Shown here: positions 34,304-42,949 of the stretch, in pieces
How positions within the stretch are numbered: position 1 is the first letter of the stretch
How the letters are laid out: every line of letters starts with the position of its first letter
Source of the DNA: Kineosporia rhizophila
Lineage (GTDB): Bacteria; Actinomycetota; Actinomycetes; Actinomycetales; Kineosporiaceae
Direction: 5' to 3'
NCBI RefSeq assembly: GCF_021277265.1
Contig: NZ_JAJSOH010000023.1
Span: forward strand, 1 to 64,000
DNA: 64,000 nucleotides
Notes under the pieces: generated by a model
Database searches by the model: none
What the model saw: only the letters and a program-made list of their open reading frames with translations
Told to the model about the DNA's origin: nothing
Program-made: the position numbers and the translations under genes

Positions 34304-34410
34304 GGTGGACGAGCGTAGCTGGAACCCGGACCGGACGTCGGCAACCGGGCATCCCGCGCGGGCCGGACCGGCCGGCTCAGCTGGGCCGGCCGACATCCGC
34401 TCCCGCATCG

Positions 34411-34440
34411 TGGACACTACTGCGCAATGCGCGGTACCTT
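34411..34440 (+). promoter_or_regulatory. Candidate PadR-operon promoter with palindrome in the spacer
   Basis: -35 tggaca (34411-34416) and -10 tacctt (34435-34440) are 18 bases apart. The spacer holds the perfect palindrome gcgca-a-tgcgc (34422-34432), a position where a bound repressor would block polymerase. Autoregulation by the PadR protein encoded 56 bases downstream is the natural guess. Confidence 0.5.
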
Positions 34441-34495
34441 CTGTGCCGCGGCAGTGGGCAGGGGCCGGTTCGCGGATCACGGGCTGAGGAGAGGG

Positions 34496-34882
34496 ATGGA
34501 CACGACGCAGTTGCTCAAGGGGGTGCTCGACGTGGCCGTGCTCGCCGTGGTCGCGCAGGAGGACGGGTACGGCTACGACGTGGTCCGCCGGTTGCGCACG
34601 GCCGGGCTGGAGGGCGTGGGCGACGCCTCGGTCTACGGCACGCTGCGCCGGCTCTACGCCGGGGGCTCGCTGACCTCGTACGTGGTGCCCTCGGACGAGG
34701 GCCCGCACCGCAAGTACTACGGCATCACGCCGCGCGGGCGTGAGGAACTCGGCGCCCAGCGGCAGACCTGGGCCGGATTCGCCGACACGATGACCGCGCT
34801 CCTGGCCGAGCCGGGCAGTTCGTCGGGCAAGACGGTGCCCCTGGCCGGCCGCCGGTGGGCGAACGCTTCGGAGGGGAACTGA
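34496..34882 (+). CDS. PadR-family transcriptional regulator
   Basis: A 128-aa winged-helix repressor. Residues 1-90 are the PadR domain: LLKGVLDVAVLAVVAQEDGYGYDV, SVYGTLRRLYAGGSL and the wing HRKYYGITPRGREEL. The C-terminal helix is short, as in PadR subfamily 2. ATG 34496 follows gaggagaggg. Its stop overlaps the next start (TGATG), giving PadR-HAAS1-HAAS2 in one transcript, the familiar arrangement in which a PadR repressor controls a HAAS-domain membrane protein. Confidence 0.93.
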   Translation: MDTTQLLKGVLDVAVLAVVAQEDGYGYDVVRRLRTAGLEGVGDASVYGTLRRLYAGGSLTSYVVPSDEGPHRKYYGITPRGREELGAQRQTWAGFADTMTALLAEPGSSSGKTVPLAGRRWANASEGN

Positions 34883-35919
34883 TGAGCGCGGTGGTCGAGG
34901 CGCCCGGCCCGGTGCAGTACGTGGCCGCGGTGCGCGAGGCTCTGAGTGATCTGGAGCCGGAGGAGATCGAGGAGCTGACCGGCGGGCTGGAGGCCGACCT
35001 GGCCGACGCACTGGCCGAGAGCACGGCCCTGCCCGACGAACTGTTCGGCCGGCCCGAGGTCTATGCGGCGGAGCTGCGAGCGGCGGCCGGGCTGCCGGCC
35101 CGGGTCGACGAGCCCAAGCCGTCGCCGCGCCGGTTCAGCTTGCTGGCTGAGATCGACCGCCGCAAGCAGGCTTTCGTCACCTGGCTCGATGCCCAGCCGA
35201 TCGGTCCGGACGTGCGGGCGTTCGGCGTCACCTGCCTGCCGTTGTGGTGGGCTCTACGCGGATACGTGGTGTATCAGCTGATCCAGGTGGTCAGCGGGGT
35301 TGAGAGCTGGGCGCCGGAAGGGATCGCGGGCTGGCTGCTGTGCCTGGTGCTGATGATCGCCAGCATCGAGGTCGGCCGCCGGAACCTGGCCCTGCGCAAC
35401 CGGATCAGCATCCGTCTGACCCGGGCGGCCAATCTGGCCACCGGGATCGCCCTGTTCCTCGGGGTCGCCTCACTGCTGTCCTGGGCTCAGCCCGTTGACA
35501 GCGAGAGCGAGACTATGGCGGGCTACGTCGAAGTGTCTTCCAACGAGGGCGTTCTCAACAACGGCGAGCTGGTGCGCAACATCTTCCCCTACGACGCCGA
35601 GGGCAATCTGCTGAAAGACGTGCAGTTGTTCGACGACCAGGGGCGGCCGCTCGTTCCTTCGGAGAAGCTCTGGTACGAGGAGGAGTTCAACAACCAGATC
35701 CAGGTGGCTCCGGCCCAGACCGCCGACGAGCAGTTGCGCTACAACGTCTACCCGCTCAAGGAGACTCTGAACGCCGAGGACGACGGCTTCGGCAATCCGG
35801 TACTGCGCAACCTGCGCGACGCCACCGCTCCCAGCCGCATGCAGTACCCGGTCACGCCGCCGACCGTGCCCAACACACTGCCCGACACCGAGCCGATCCC
35901 GGGGGATGAGGCGCCATGA
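34882..35919 (+). CDS. HAAS-domain membrane protein 1
   Basis: A 345-aa protein with an N-terminal HAAS signalling domain (residues ~8-75: YVAAVREALSDLEPEEIEEL, LEADLADALAE, FGRPEVYAAELRAAAGL), three membrane helices (about 115-130, 147-165 and 190-210) and an exported C-terminal domain (210-345) with no recognised family. The last part is acidic and Pro-rich. Paralogous to the following gene over the HAAS region. HAAS domains typically couple a small membrane module to a PadR repressor; the ligand is unknown. Confidence 0.85.
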   Translation: MSAVVEAPGPVQYVAAVREALSDLEPEEIEELTGGLEADLADALAESTALPDELFGRPEVYAAELRAAAGLPARVDEPKPSPRRFSLLAEIDRRKQAFVTWLDAQPIGPDVRAFGVTCLPLWWALRGYVVYQLIQVVSGVESWAPEGIAGWLLCLVLMIASIEVGRRNLALRNRISIRLTRAANLATGIALFLGVASLLSWAQPVDSESETMAGYVEVSSNEGVLNNGELVRNIFPYDAEGNLLKDVQLFDDQGRPLVPSEKLWYEEEFNNQIQVAPAQTADEQLRYNVYPLKETLNAEDDGFGNPVLRNLRDATAPSRMQYPVTPPTVPNTLPDTEPIPGDEAP

Positions 35920-36578
35920 GCACCATCGCGCAGAAGACCGACGCCGTAGGAGATTACGTCGACGCCGTGCGGGCCGAACTGGCCGACCTGCCGGCCGACG
36001 CGGTGGCCGAGCTCACCGAGGGCCTGGCCGCCGACCTGACCGAGACGATGGCCGTGCAGCAGGACCAGCCGACCACCGCGGTGGACATGTTCGGCCTGCC
36101 GGCGACGTATGCCGCCGAGTTGCGCAGCGCCGCCGGGCTGGGCCGCCGTCCGCGCATCCGCCTGCCCCGCGGTCGTTCCTGGACGTTCGCGCGTGGTCTG
36201 TCGCGGGCCTTCGACGTGATCCGGGAAGACGTCCGGTACCAGTTCGGTGCGGCCCTGGCCGACCGCCGCTGGTGGCCCGGGCTGCGGGACTTCCTGCGCG
36301 CGGTCCGCCCGTCCTGGTGGGCTTTTCGCGCTTTCCTGGCCTACTGGTACATCTCCCAGCTCGGCGCCCAGAGCATTCACGAGCCGCTGGGCAAGGACCT
36401 GGGGCTGCCGCACAGCCCACTCACCTGGCTGGCCATGCTCGGTCTGCTGGTGCTGAGCGTCGAGCTCGGCCGCCGTCGGCTGCCAGCGCTGGCCGGGGCC
36501 GCACTGGTCGTGTTCAACGTCTGGCTGGTCGCGGTAGTGCTGTTGGTTCTCCCGGTCAGCGTGTACTGGGCCCGGTAA
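35916..36578 (+). CDS. HAAS-domain membrane protein 2
   Basis: A 220-aa paralogue of the preceding product: HAAS segment at residues ~10-75 (YVDAVRAELADLPADAVAEL, LAADLTETMAV, FGLPATYAAELRSAAGLG), then two or three helices (RAFLAYWYISQLG, LTWLAMLGLLVLSVELG, ALVVFNVWLVAVVLLVLPV). It lacks the long exported domain of its neighbour. ATG 35916 overlaps the upstream stop (ATGA). The pair probably arose by tandem duplication. Confidence 0.85.
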   Translation: MSTIAQKTDAVGDYVDAVRAELADLPADAVAELTEGLAADLTETMAVQQDQPTTAVDMFGLPATYAAELRSAAGLGRRPRIRLPRGRSWTFARGLSRAFDVIREDVRYQFGAALADRRWWPGLRDFLRAVRPSWWAFRAFLAYWYISQLGAQSIHEPLGKDLGLPHSPLTWLAMLGLLVLSVELGRRRLPALAGAALVVFNVWLVAVVLLVLPVSVYWAR

Positions 36579-36589
36579 ACCCGATCAAC

Positions 36590-36638
36590 AACTGAGGACG
36601 CCGGTGGGCACCATGGGTGCCCACCGACGTCCTCAGTT
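36590..36638. terminator. Long bidirectional terminator
   Basis: Arms 36590-36612 and 36616-36638 form a 23-position stem with a single mismatch and a three-base loop (atg), between the HAAS operon and the convergent subtilase gene. One of the strongest hairpins in the window. Confidence 0.88.
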
Positions 36639-36654
36639 CGTGGTGCCCTTGCAG

Positions 36655-38340
36655 TTAGAGCCTTCCGGTCACCGCGGCCTTGGCATTGACGATGCCGTGA
36701 CCGTAGAAGCCGTTGTCGTGCTTCGGGCCCTCACAGGTGGAGGTGCTCTGCGCGACCGTGCCGTCCGGGAGGATCCGGGTGTACTGCACGGTGGCCGGGG
36801 TCGGGCACGGCGTCTCGACCGCCGACTTCAGCAGCTTGGCCTCGGTCTTGGCCGGGCTCAGGCCCAGACCGCTGCGGTCCTTCTTGCCGTACTCGCTGAC
36901 GATCAGGGCGGCCACGCCCGCGGCGTGCGGCGAGGCCATCGAGGTGCCCTGCAGGTACTGGTAGTACCCGCAGACCTTGCCCTTGCAGGACTTCACCACG
37001 GCGGCGTTGGTCGGTTCGCCGTTCGCGTCGATGTCACCGTTCAGCACGGCCAGGTGCTTCGGGTAGGCGGCGAGGATGCCGGCGCCGAAGTTCCGCTTCT
37101 GGTCGGGGGTGTCGTACACGTCACCACCGGGGGCGGCCACGTCGGTCACCCCGTAGCTGGAGTAGTAGGCCTTGCGCTTGCTCGGGCCGGTGGAGCTGAC
37201 CGTGACCACGCCCTTGCTCTGCGCCGGGACGTTCAGGCACGAGGCGTCGACGGTGCGGGTGTGGGCCTGGCCCTCGGGGTAGTTCGGCGAGGTGGCGTCG
37301 GTGCGGGACTTGGTCAGGTCGTGGTTCTCGTTGCCCTCGGCCGCGACCGGCAGCACGCCCTTGTGGCGGGCGTAGTCGACGGCCCGCTGCACCGCGGTGC
37401 GGGCGACCTGCTGCTGCTTCTGCTGCTCCGGCGTGTCGGCCGGGTTGTTCGTGCAGTTGTAGAGCCACGGGTCGACGTAGTAGCTCATGTTGACCACGTC
37501 CACGCCGATGTCGCCGGCGTAGGTGAGCGCGTCGAGCGTGGCCTGCAGGAAGAAGTAGCCCGAGTCCTGACCGGCCCGGATGTTCACCAGGGTGACCTCC
37601 GGGGCGACACCGGCGATGCCGAGGCCGTTGACCGGGGAGCCGATCGTGCTGGCGACGTGGGTGCCGTGGCCGTCGTCGTCGACGTCGGCCGGGTCCTTGC
37701 AGTCGGCCACCTCGCACGCCCCGTCGATCTCGGGGATGTCGGTGACGAAGTTGCGCGAGCGCTTCTTGTCGAAGTTCGGCGCGATGTCCGGGTGGCTGCC
37801 GTCGACGCCGGTGTCGATGATCCCGACCAGGACCTTCTTGCTGCCGGGCTGCTTGCCGTAGGACCCCTTGGGGGTGGCGTCGATCTGCTTCATGTCCCAC
37901 TGCAGGTCGGCCAGCGGCTCGCTGCTGGAGGTCTTGCCGCCGCCCTTGGCGGTGCCCCCCTGCGCGCCGGACTGGGCCCGCAGCAGCTCGATCTTCGCGG
38001 CGTCGGCCTTCTTCGCCTTGGGCGCTCGGCCGATCACCTCGTCGGGGGCGGCCCCCAGCACCGAGGCGTCGGCGTTCACCGCACTCTGGAAACCGGCCTT
38101 GTCGCTGCGCGCGACCACGTAGCCGAGCGCGGCGTTCTCGGAGACCACCGTGCCGCCGGCCTTCTCGACCGCGGCCTTGGCGGCCAGGGTGCCGCCGGCC
38201 TCCTGCAGAACGATGTAGTCGGTCGCCGCGGCCTTCTGGGCCACGGGCGCCGGAGCGGCCGCGGCCGGGGTGGAGGCCACCAGTGCGGTTCCGGCGACGG
38301 CAGTGATCGCCGTCACCAGATAGACGCCCAGTTGTCGCAT
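36655..38340 (-). CDS. Secreted subtilisin-like serine protease (S8 family)
   Basis: A 561-aa exported protease. Sec signal at residues 1-29 (MRQLGVYLVTAITAVAGTAL, cleavage likely after APAAAA-type Ala cluster), an inhibitor-like propeptide (~30-130, DYIVLQEAGGTLAAKAAVEKAG), then the catalytic domain with Asp in GIIDTGVDGSHPDI, His in DGHGTHVASTIGS and Ser in QGTSMASPHAAGVAAL. Oxyanion Asn is in AEGNENHD. Several Cys in the mature part suggest disulfides. ATG 38340 is selected for its proper signal peptide; the frame extends upstream without coding character. Confidence 0.94.
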   Translation of the reverse strand: MRQLGVYLVTAITAVAGTALVASTPAAAAPAPVAQKAAATDYIVLQEAGGTLAAKAAVEKAGGTVVSENAALGYVVARSDKAGFQSAVNADASVLGAAPDEVIGRAPKAKKADAAKIELLRAQSGAQGGTAKGGGKTSSSEPLADLQWDMKQIDATPKGSYGKQPGSKKVLVGIIDTGVDGSHPDIAPNFDKKRSRNFVTDIPEIDGACEVADCKDPADVDDDGHGTHVASTIGSPVNGLGIAGVAPEVTLVNIRAGQDSGYFFLQATLDALTYAGDIGVDVVNMSYYVDPWLYNCTNNPADTPEQQKQQQVARTAVQRAVDYARHKGVLPVAAEGNENHDLTKSRTDATSPNYPEGQAHTRTVDASCLNVPAQSKGVVTVSSTGPSKRKAYYSSYGVTDVAAPGGDVYDTPDQKRNFGAGILAAYPKHLAVLNGDIDANGEPTNAAVVKSCKGKVCGYYQYLQGTSMASPHAAGVAALIVSEYGKKDRSGLGLSPAKTEAKLLKSAVETPCPTPATVQYTRILPDGTVAQSTSTCEGPKHDNGFYGHGIVNAKAAVTGRL

Positions 38341-38439
38341 CGATTCGGTCCCTTCGTCGCGGGGGAGTGCGCGGGGTGGAACGGACGAGCTGGATGCTGC
38401 TGAAGTACCGGCGGTGCCTCGGACGTGGCTGCTGAGGAA

Positions 38440-38457
38440 GATCCATCGGAATGGATC
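38440..38457 (-). promoter_or_regulatory. Inverted repeat in the subtilase leader
   Basis: Perfect gatccat (38440-38446) / atggatc (38451-38457) around cgga, 100 bases upstream of the protease start and downstream of the candidate promoter at 38491-38519. It could be an operator or leader hairpin. Confidence 0.4.
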
Positions 38458-38490
38458 AAAAGCGGCAAAGCAGTTCACATACCGGCATGT

Positions 38491-38519
38491 TTTATACAGG
38501 TTCTTTCGCGCGGACTGAA
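38491..38519 (-). promoter_or_regulatory. Candidate promoter of the subtilase gene
   Basis: Read on the minus strand: -35 ttcagt (38519-38514), 17-base spacer, -10 tataaa (38496-38491), an unusually good -10 for this GC-rich sequence. It lies in an AT-richer island 150 bases before the start codon. The rest of the 590-base gap up to 38930 holds no gene that I can support. Confidence 0.4.
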
Positions 38520-38930
38520 CAATGGCGAACAATTTTGTGACGAGAGACGTGTTCTGACGTGGGTAACCGTCGGTGGACGGTCGGTGAGGAGGGTTCTGAC
38601 CGGACGTGGTGGGGTGATCACGGTAGGGACCGATCGGGCGCCGAAGATGTCCGGGATGTATCAGCTCCGGGTCCCCGGACTCTGTAGAGGTGAGCCGGAC
38701 GAGCCCGGCTCCGGGGTGTGACGGCTTCACCGACAACTGGTCACTCACTGTTATTCGTGCCCGATAAGTGCCGAACGAATCCCTGTTTGAGACCAGCTCT
38801 GTACACAGACTGTCGTCCGATCCGGTTAGGCTGGCGCCCGATTGTGCGGGACGCGGCGTGTGGGAGCCGGTCCCTGGGGGGCGCCGGCGTCGGGCCGGTC
38901 ATCGGTGAGATCTGCGAGGGGAATGTGGTC

Positions 38931-39503
38931 GTGCAGCAGCCTGTCGACGCTTCGGCAGACGATGCCGGCCTCGGCCCTGCCGCCGGCCCGGTGGTCGAGC
39001 ACGCGATGCCCGCGCCGCTGGTCTTCGAGGAGTTCGTGGCCACCCGCGGGCCCGCCCTGGTGCGCCTGGCCCGCGGTCTGCTGCGCGACCCCTACCTGGC
39101 CGAGGACGTGGTGCAGGACGTGCTGGGCCGGGCCCTGCTGCAGTGGTCCCGGGTGAGCGCCGCGCACGACGTGGACGCCTACGTGCGCCGCATGGTGGTC
39201 AACGCCTGCACCTCGTGGTTCCGGCGGGCCGCCCGGCGCGAGCGGGCCACCGACTCGGTGCTGGTGCTGGACACCCCCTCGGCCGACGGCGCCCAGAACC
39301 GGGCCGAGCGCGACCAGCTGATCGCCCTGCTCCGCCGGCTCCCGGCCAAGCAGCGGGCGGTGCTGGTGCTGCGGCACTACGAGGGGCTGCCCGACAGCGA
39401 GATCGCCGTGCTGCTGAAGTGTTCCGAGGTCACGGTGCGCAGCAACGCGCACCGCGGCCTGGCGAAGCTGCGGGACATGCTGTCCGAGGTGCCCTCAGTC
39501 TAG
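38931..39503 (+). CDS. SigE-family ECF RNA polymerase sigma factor
   Basis: A 190-aa sigma factor of the actinobacterial SigE family: sigma-2 FEEFVATRGPALVRLARGLL and DPYLAEDVVQDVLGRAL, then the conserved NACTSWFRRAARRER, and sigma-4 LPAKQRAVLVLRHYEGLPD with CSEVTVRSNAHRGLAKLR. Start uncertain: GTG 38931 is taken because gagggg stands nine bases upstream; GTG 38925 and ATG about 39006 are alternatives. No anti-sigma gene follows. Its 3' end overlaps the convergent DUF952 gene by nine bases. Confidence 0.88.
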   Translation: MQQPVDASADDAGLGPAAGPVVEHAMPAPLVFEEFVATRGPALVRLARGLLRDPYLAEDVVQDVLGRALLQWSRVSAAHDVDAYVRRMVVNACTSWFRRAARRERATDSVLVLDTPSADGAQNRAERDQLIALLRRLPAKQRAVLVLRHYEGLPDSEIAVLLKCSEVTVRSNAHRGLAKLRDMLSEVPSV

Positions 39504-39860
39504 GAAGCCGCTCACGTCGGGCAGTTCCGGCCCGGTGAACTCCAGCACGGCCACCACCGCAGAGACCGGGATCGGGCCGTAGAAGTGCGGGAAGGGCCGT
39601 TCGGCGCCGGGCACCTCGTCCCACTGCATCGGCGTGCCCTGCTGGGCGCACAGTTCCTGGTCGACCACCAGCAGGCGCAGCTGCTCGGTGGGCAGGTCGC
39701 CGTAGAAGGTCTTCAGCACCCCCTCGGCCTGGGCCGGGGTGGAGCAGTGGATGAACCCCTCCTGCGCCAGCGTGACGCCCCGGGTGGAGATCTCGTAGCG
39801 GCCTGCGGTCCGGGCCTGGGCCCAGTCCTCGGCCAGGGCGATGTGCAGTACGCGGGTCAT
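39495..39860 (-). CDS. DUF952 family protein
   Basis: A 121-aa soluble protein. Family features: starts MTRVLHIALAEDW, central EGFIHCSTPAQAEGVLKTF, and C-terminal FPHFYGPIPVSAVVAVLEF. The fold is related to glutathione-S-transferase-like or ADP-ribosyl-associated small domains in predictions, but activity is unknown. ATG 39860 overlaps the stop of the upstream AI-2E-type gene (ATGA). The last nine bases overlap the end of the sigma gene on the other strand. Confidence 0.85.
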   Translation of the reverse strand: MTRVLHIALAEDWAQARTAGRYEISTRGVTLAQEGFIHCSTPAQAEGVLKTFYGDLPTEQLRLLVVDQELCAQQGTPMQWDEVPGAERPFPHFYGPIPVSAVVAVLEFTGPELPDVSGFLD

Positions 39861-41209
39861 GCTCTCTCCTGACGCGGGATGACGACTTCCTGGATGATCA
39901 GCAGGATCGCAGCGGCGATCGGGATGGCGATCAGCGCCCCGAGGACCCCCAGCAGCGCCCCGCCGCCGAACGCCGCGATCAGCGCCACGGCCCCGGGTAC
40001 GGCCACCGTGCGGGACATGATCCGCGGGGCGATCAGATAGTTCTCCACCTGCTGGTAGATCAGGTAGTAGACGCCGACGACGATCGCCACCTGCAGCGAC
40101 TGGAACAGCCCGACGATGATCACGATGACCGCCCCGATCGTGGCGCCGACCAGGGGGATCAGGCCGAGGAGGCCGACCACGAAGGCCAGCACCGCGGCGT
40201 AGGGGATGCCCAGCACGGTCATCATCACGAAGCTGGCGACCGCGTTGATCGTGGCCACCGCCACCTGCCCGGCCACGTAACCGCCGATCCGCCGCAGGAT
40301 CTCGTCACCCAGCCGGCGCACCCGGTCGCGGCGCGAGCGCGGCACCAGCCGGTAGCCGGCCTCGGCGATCGAGTTCAGCGAGGCCAGGAAGTACAGCGTC
40401 AGGATCAGCACGGTGAAGGTGCTGGCCAGACCGGACAGCACGGCCCGGCCGGCGCCGAGCACCCCGCCGAACACCTGCATCACGGTGTCGCCGCTGCTGG
40501 CCCGGTCGCGGATCTGCTGGCTCAGGTTGTCGATCACGCCGTACTCGGCGTTCAGCTCGTTGATCCAGGGGGTCTTGGTCAGGTTGTCGATCTGGTCCGG
40601 CGCCGAGTCGATCAGCTCGGTGGCCTGGTCGACCATGTCCGGGATGACGATCGCGGCGAAGCCGCCGAACAGGCTCAGCACGGCGATGCAGACGATGCCC
40701 ACCGACGAGTTCCGGCTCAGCCCGCGCCGCTGCAGGAAGCGCACCAGCGGGTCCAGGCCGACGGCCAGGAACACGGCGATCACCACCAGGGTGATGGTCT
40801 GCGACAGGTCGGTGACGATCTTCATCAGCTGCCAGGCCAGCAGACCGCCGATGGTGGCCACGAAACCGAAGTAGAACGGCCCGTTCCGGTTGATCGGCGG
40901 TCCGGGGCGGCCGTAGCGCGGGTTGCCCTGGGTGCGCCGGCGGTACTCGGCCTTGCTCTCTCCCCGGGACGGCCGTCCCCCGGCCGGGCGGGTCTGCGGT
41001 GCGTTCACCCCCGAACGCTTGACCGGCTCGACCTTGACCGGTTCAGCGTTGGCCAGCTCGGCGTTGTCCGGCGCGGTGTTGGCCGGTTCGGTGTCGACCG
41101 GCTCGCCGGCCGGGTGCTGCGGGGTGGGACCGGCCACCGGTGCGGGCTCCGAAGCCGGGGGCTCGGCCCCGAGGGTGGACTTCTCTTCGGGCTCCGGCTG
41201 CTCTGGCAC
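39857..41209 (-). CDS. AI-2E family (PerM-type) transporter
   Basis: A membrane protein of about 450 aa. An N-terminal Pro/Glu-rich cytoplasmic region of ~110 residues with imperfect NAEPVKVEPVK-like units precedes eight helices in the typical 2+1+5 pattern; family segments are VVIAVFLAVGLDPLVRFLQRR, RIGGYVAGQVAVATINAVAS, GLIPLVGATIGAVIV and QQVENYLIAPRIMSR. GTG 41209 is preferred because cggag lies eight bases upstream; a TTG at 41272 would add 21 residues. Some relatives export signals or act as Na+/H+ antiporters; the substrate is unknown. Confidence 0.88.
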   Translation of the reverse strand: MPEQPEPEEKSTLGAEPPASEPAPVAGPTPQHPAGEPVDTEPANTAPDNAELANAEPVKVEPVKRSGVNAPQTRPAGGRPSRGESKAEYRRRTQGNPRYGRPGPPINRNGPFYFGFVATIGGLLAWQLMKIVTDLSQTITLVVIAVFLAVGLDPLVRFLQRRGLSRNSSVGIVCIAVLSLFGGFAAIVIPDMVDQATELIDSAPDQIDNLTKTPWINELNAEYGVIDNLSQQIRDRASSGDTVMQVFGGVLGAGRAVLSGLASTFTVLILTLYFLASLNSIAEAGYRLVPRSRRDRVRRLGDEILRRIGGYVAGQVAVATINAVASFVMMTVLGIPYAAVLAFVVGLLGLIPLVGATIGAVIVIIVGLFQSLQVAIVVGVYYLIYQQVENYLIAPRIMSRTVAVPGAVALIAAFGGGALLGVLGALIAIPIAAAILLIIQEVVIPRQERA

Positions 41210-41277
41210 CGCGAGGTCTCCGTTCCGTGGACTGCGGGCGTGATCTTGATGGGCCCGAGCATTCTCACCCAAACGCG

Positions 41278-41312
41278 GAAACGCCGCCCGGTACTGGACC
41301 GGGCGGCGTTTC
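41278..41312 (-). terminator. Terminator downstream of the coiled-coil gene
   Basis: Perfect 15-bp stem gaaacgccgcccggt (41278-41292) / accgggcggcgtttc (41298-41312), five-base loop, 13 bases past the leftward stop at 41326. It separates this gene from the AI-2E-type gene on the same strand. Confidence 0.88.
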
Positions 41313-41325
41313 GGTGAGTGATCTT

Positions 41326-42627
41326 CTACCGCTTGGAGCCCGCCGGAGCCGCGTCCGGCAGCACGATCGTGCGCTGCTCGCCGTCCTGGCCCTGCTCACC
41401 GGCCGGCTCGTCCTGCGGGTTGTGCGAGGCGGCCTGGGCCACCTTGTCCAGCGCGCCGGCGTTCATCGGCATGGTGTTGCCCAGCAGCGCCCGCAGCTGG
41501 TCGAGGTGACCGGTGATGCTGTCGCGCTGACGGATCAGCTCGTCGACCTGACGCTGCGCGGCCCGGCGGTTGCGGTCGGCCTCGCCCTTGGCCTCGGACA
41601 GCACCTTGTCGGCGTGCGCCCGGGCCTCGGCCATCACCTGGTCGGCGTTGCGCCGGGCGTTGCCGACCAGCGTCTTGGCGTGCTCGTCGGCGTCGCGCCG
41701 GACCGCCTCGGCCTGGGCCACGGCCTTCCCGGCCCGGGTCTCGGCGGCCGCCGCCCGCTGCTCGGCCTCGGCCACCAGCTGGGTGGCCTGGGCCACGGCC
41801 TGCTCGTGCCGCTCGGCGTCGAGCCGCTCCGCCTCCTCGCGGCGGGCGGCCAGCTTGACCTCCAGGTCGGTGCTCATCTGCTCGGCCCGGTCGCGGGCCT
41901 GCTCCAGGGTCGCCGTGGCGGCCGCGCGCATCTCCTCGGACTCGCGCTTGGCGGTGGAGCGCAGCTCCTCGGCGTCGCGCTTGGCGTGCCCGCGGGCCTC
42001 GTCGGTCTCCCGCTTGGTGGCCGCCCGCAGTTCGGTGACCTCCCGCTCGGCGGTGGCCCGCAGCCGGGCCAGCTCACGGTCGACCGTGGTGCGCTTCTCC
42101 GAGGTCTCGTGCTCGGTGACCGACTTCAGCTTCGACGCCTCGCGCTCGGCGACGGCCAGCATCTCGTCGGACTTGCGGGTCGCCGTGGCGACGATGTCCT
42201 CGGCCTCGCTGCCGGCCGTGCGGCGCAGCTCGGCGGTCTCCCGCTGGGCGGTGGCGGTGGTCTCGGCGGCCTCGTTCTGGGCGGCCGTGCGGTGCTGGGC
42301 GGCCTCCACCCGGGCCTGGGCCACGGTCTCCTCGGCCTCCTTGGTGGCCGCCGCGATCACGTCGCTGGCCTGCTCCTCGGCCAGCCGCAGCAGCTGCTCG
42401 ATGCGCGAGCCCAGACCGCTGTACGAGGGCCGCTCCACCTCCCGCAGCTGACGGTGGGCCTCGGCCACCTCGCCGGAGAGTTTCAGCGCCCGGGTGTCGA
42501 GCTCCTCGACGCGGGCTCTGGCATCACGCAGGGAGGACTCCAGGGAGGCAATGCGTTCCTCCACCTGCGCGCGGTCGAAACCACGCATGACGATCTGGAA
42601 TCCATGGGGGCTCTGTTCGCCGGCCAC
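41326..42627 (-). CDS. Long coiled-coil protein with DivIVA-like N-terminus
   Basis: A 433-aa, mostly alpha-helical protein. Residues ~8-45 (HGFQIVMRGFDRAQVEERI, ASLESSLRDARARVEEL) resemble the DivIVA domain that targets curved membranes; the rest to ~385 is an unbroken Ala/Glu/Arg/Thr coiled coil with repeating EREVTELRAATKRET-like 11-residue pattern, similar to streptomycete Scy/FilP-class or 'cellulose-binding' coiled-coil proteins. A polar low-complexity tail ends the protein. GTG 42627 follows a strong ggagg. Probable role in cell shape, polarity or division scaffolding. Confidence 0.82.
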   Translation of the reverse strand: MAGEQSPHGFQIVMRGFDRAQVEERIASLESSLRDARARVEELDTRALKLSGEVAEAHRQLREVERPSYSGLGSRIEQLLRLAEEQASDVIAAATKEAEETVAQARVEAAQHRTAAQNEAAETTATAQRETAELRRTAGSEAEDIVATATRKSDEMLAVAEREASKLKSVTEHETSEKRTTVDRELARLRATAEREVTELRAATKRETDEARGHAKRDAEELRSTAKRESEEMRAAATATLEQARDRAEQMSTDLEVKLAARREEAERLDAERHEQAVAQATQLVAEAEQRAAAAETRAGKAVAQAEAVRRDADEHAKTLVGNARRNADQVMAEARAHADKVLSEAKGEADRNRRAAQRQVDELIRQRDSITGHLDQLRALLGNTMPMNAGALDKVAQAASHNPQDEPAGEQGQDGEQRTIVLPDAAPAGSKR

Positions 42628-42949
42628 TACTCAGTCCTCCCTGACGGCCCGCCGCCCGGGCCTAGACGTTCCTGAACCTCGAGTTTGCTGGTGTGCCCGC
42701 CCGCCCGCGCTTCGCCGCACCGCGAACGCCGAGTCATCACCCGGTGTCAGGCAGGGTACTCCGACCGTGCCTTTGCCGAAGATGGCCGCAAGCGTCGTCG
42801 CCGCCTTGGTCGATGGAGTCGAGGGCGTGGTCCGCGAAGAGTGATCCTACGGTGTGTTTCAAGGTCATCCACGGAAAGCGATCGCCGTGACCGGATCTTG
42901 ACGCGGCCGTAACCGCGGCCGTGACCGCGGCCCACTGCAGGCCTACTGC
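42628..42949. other. Intergenic region with a short GC tandem repeat
   Basis: Between the coiled-coil gene start and the epimerase stop, both leftward. A 12-base unit cgcggccgtaac/cgcggccgtgac is repeated 2.7 times at 42902-42933; self-complementary ccgcgg and cggccg parts would allow a compact RNA structure just after the epimerase stop. The remainder presumably carries the promoter of the coiled-coil gene, but no clear boxes were found. Confidence 0.45.

Noticed and set aside
42747..42935. A 62-codon minus-strand open frame between the coiled-coil and epimerase genes
   Set aside because: Arg-rich shadow-like composition, crosses the tandem repeat, no ribosome site.
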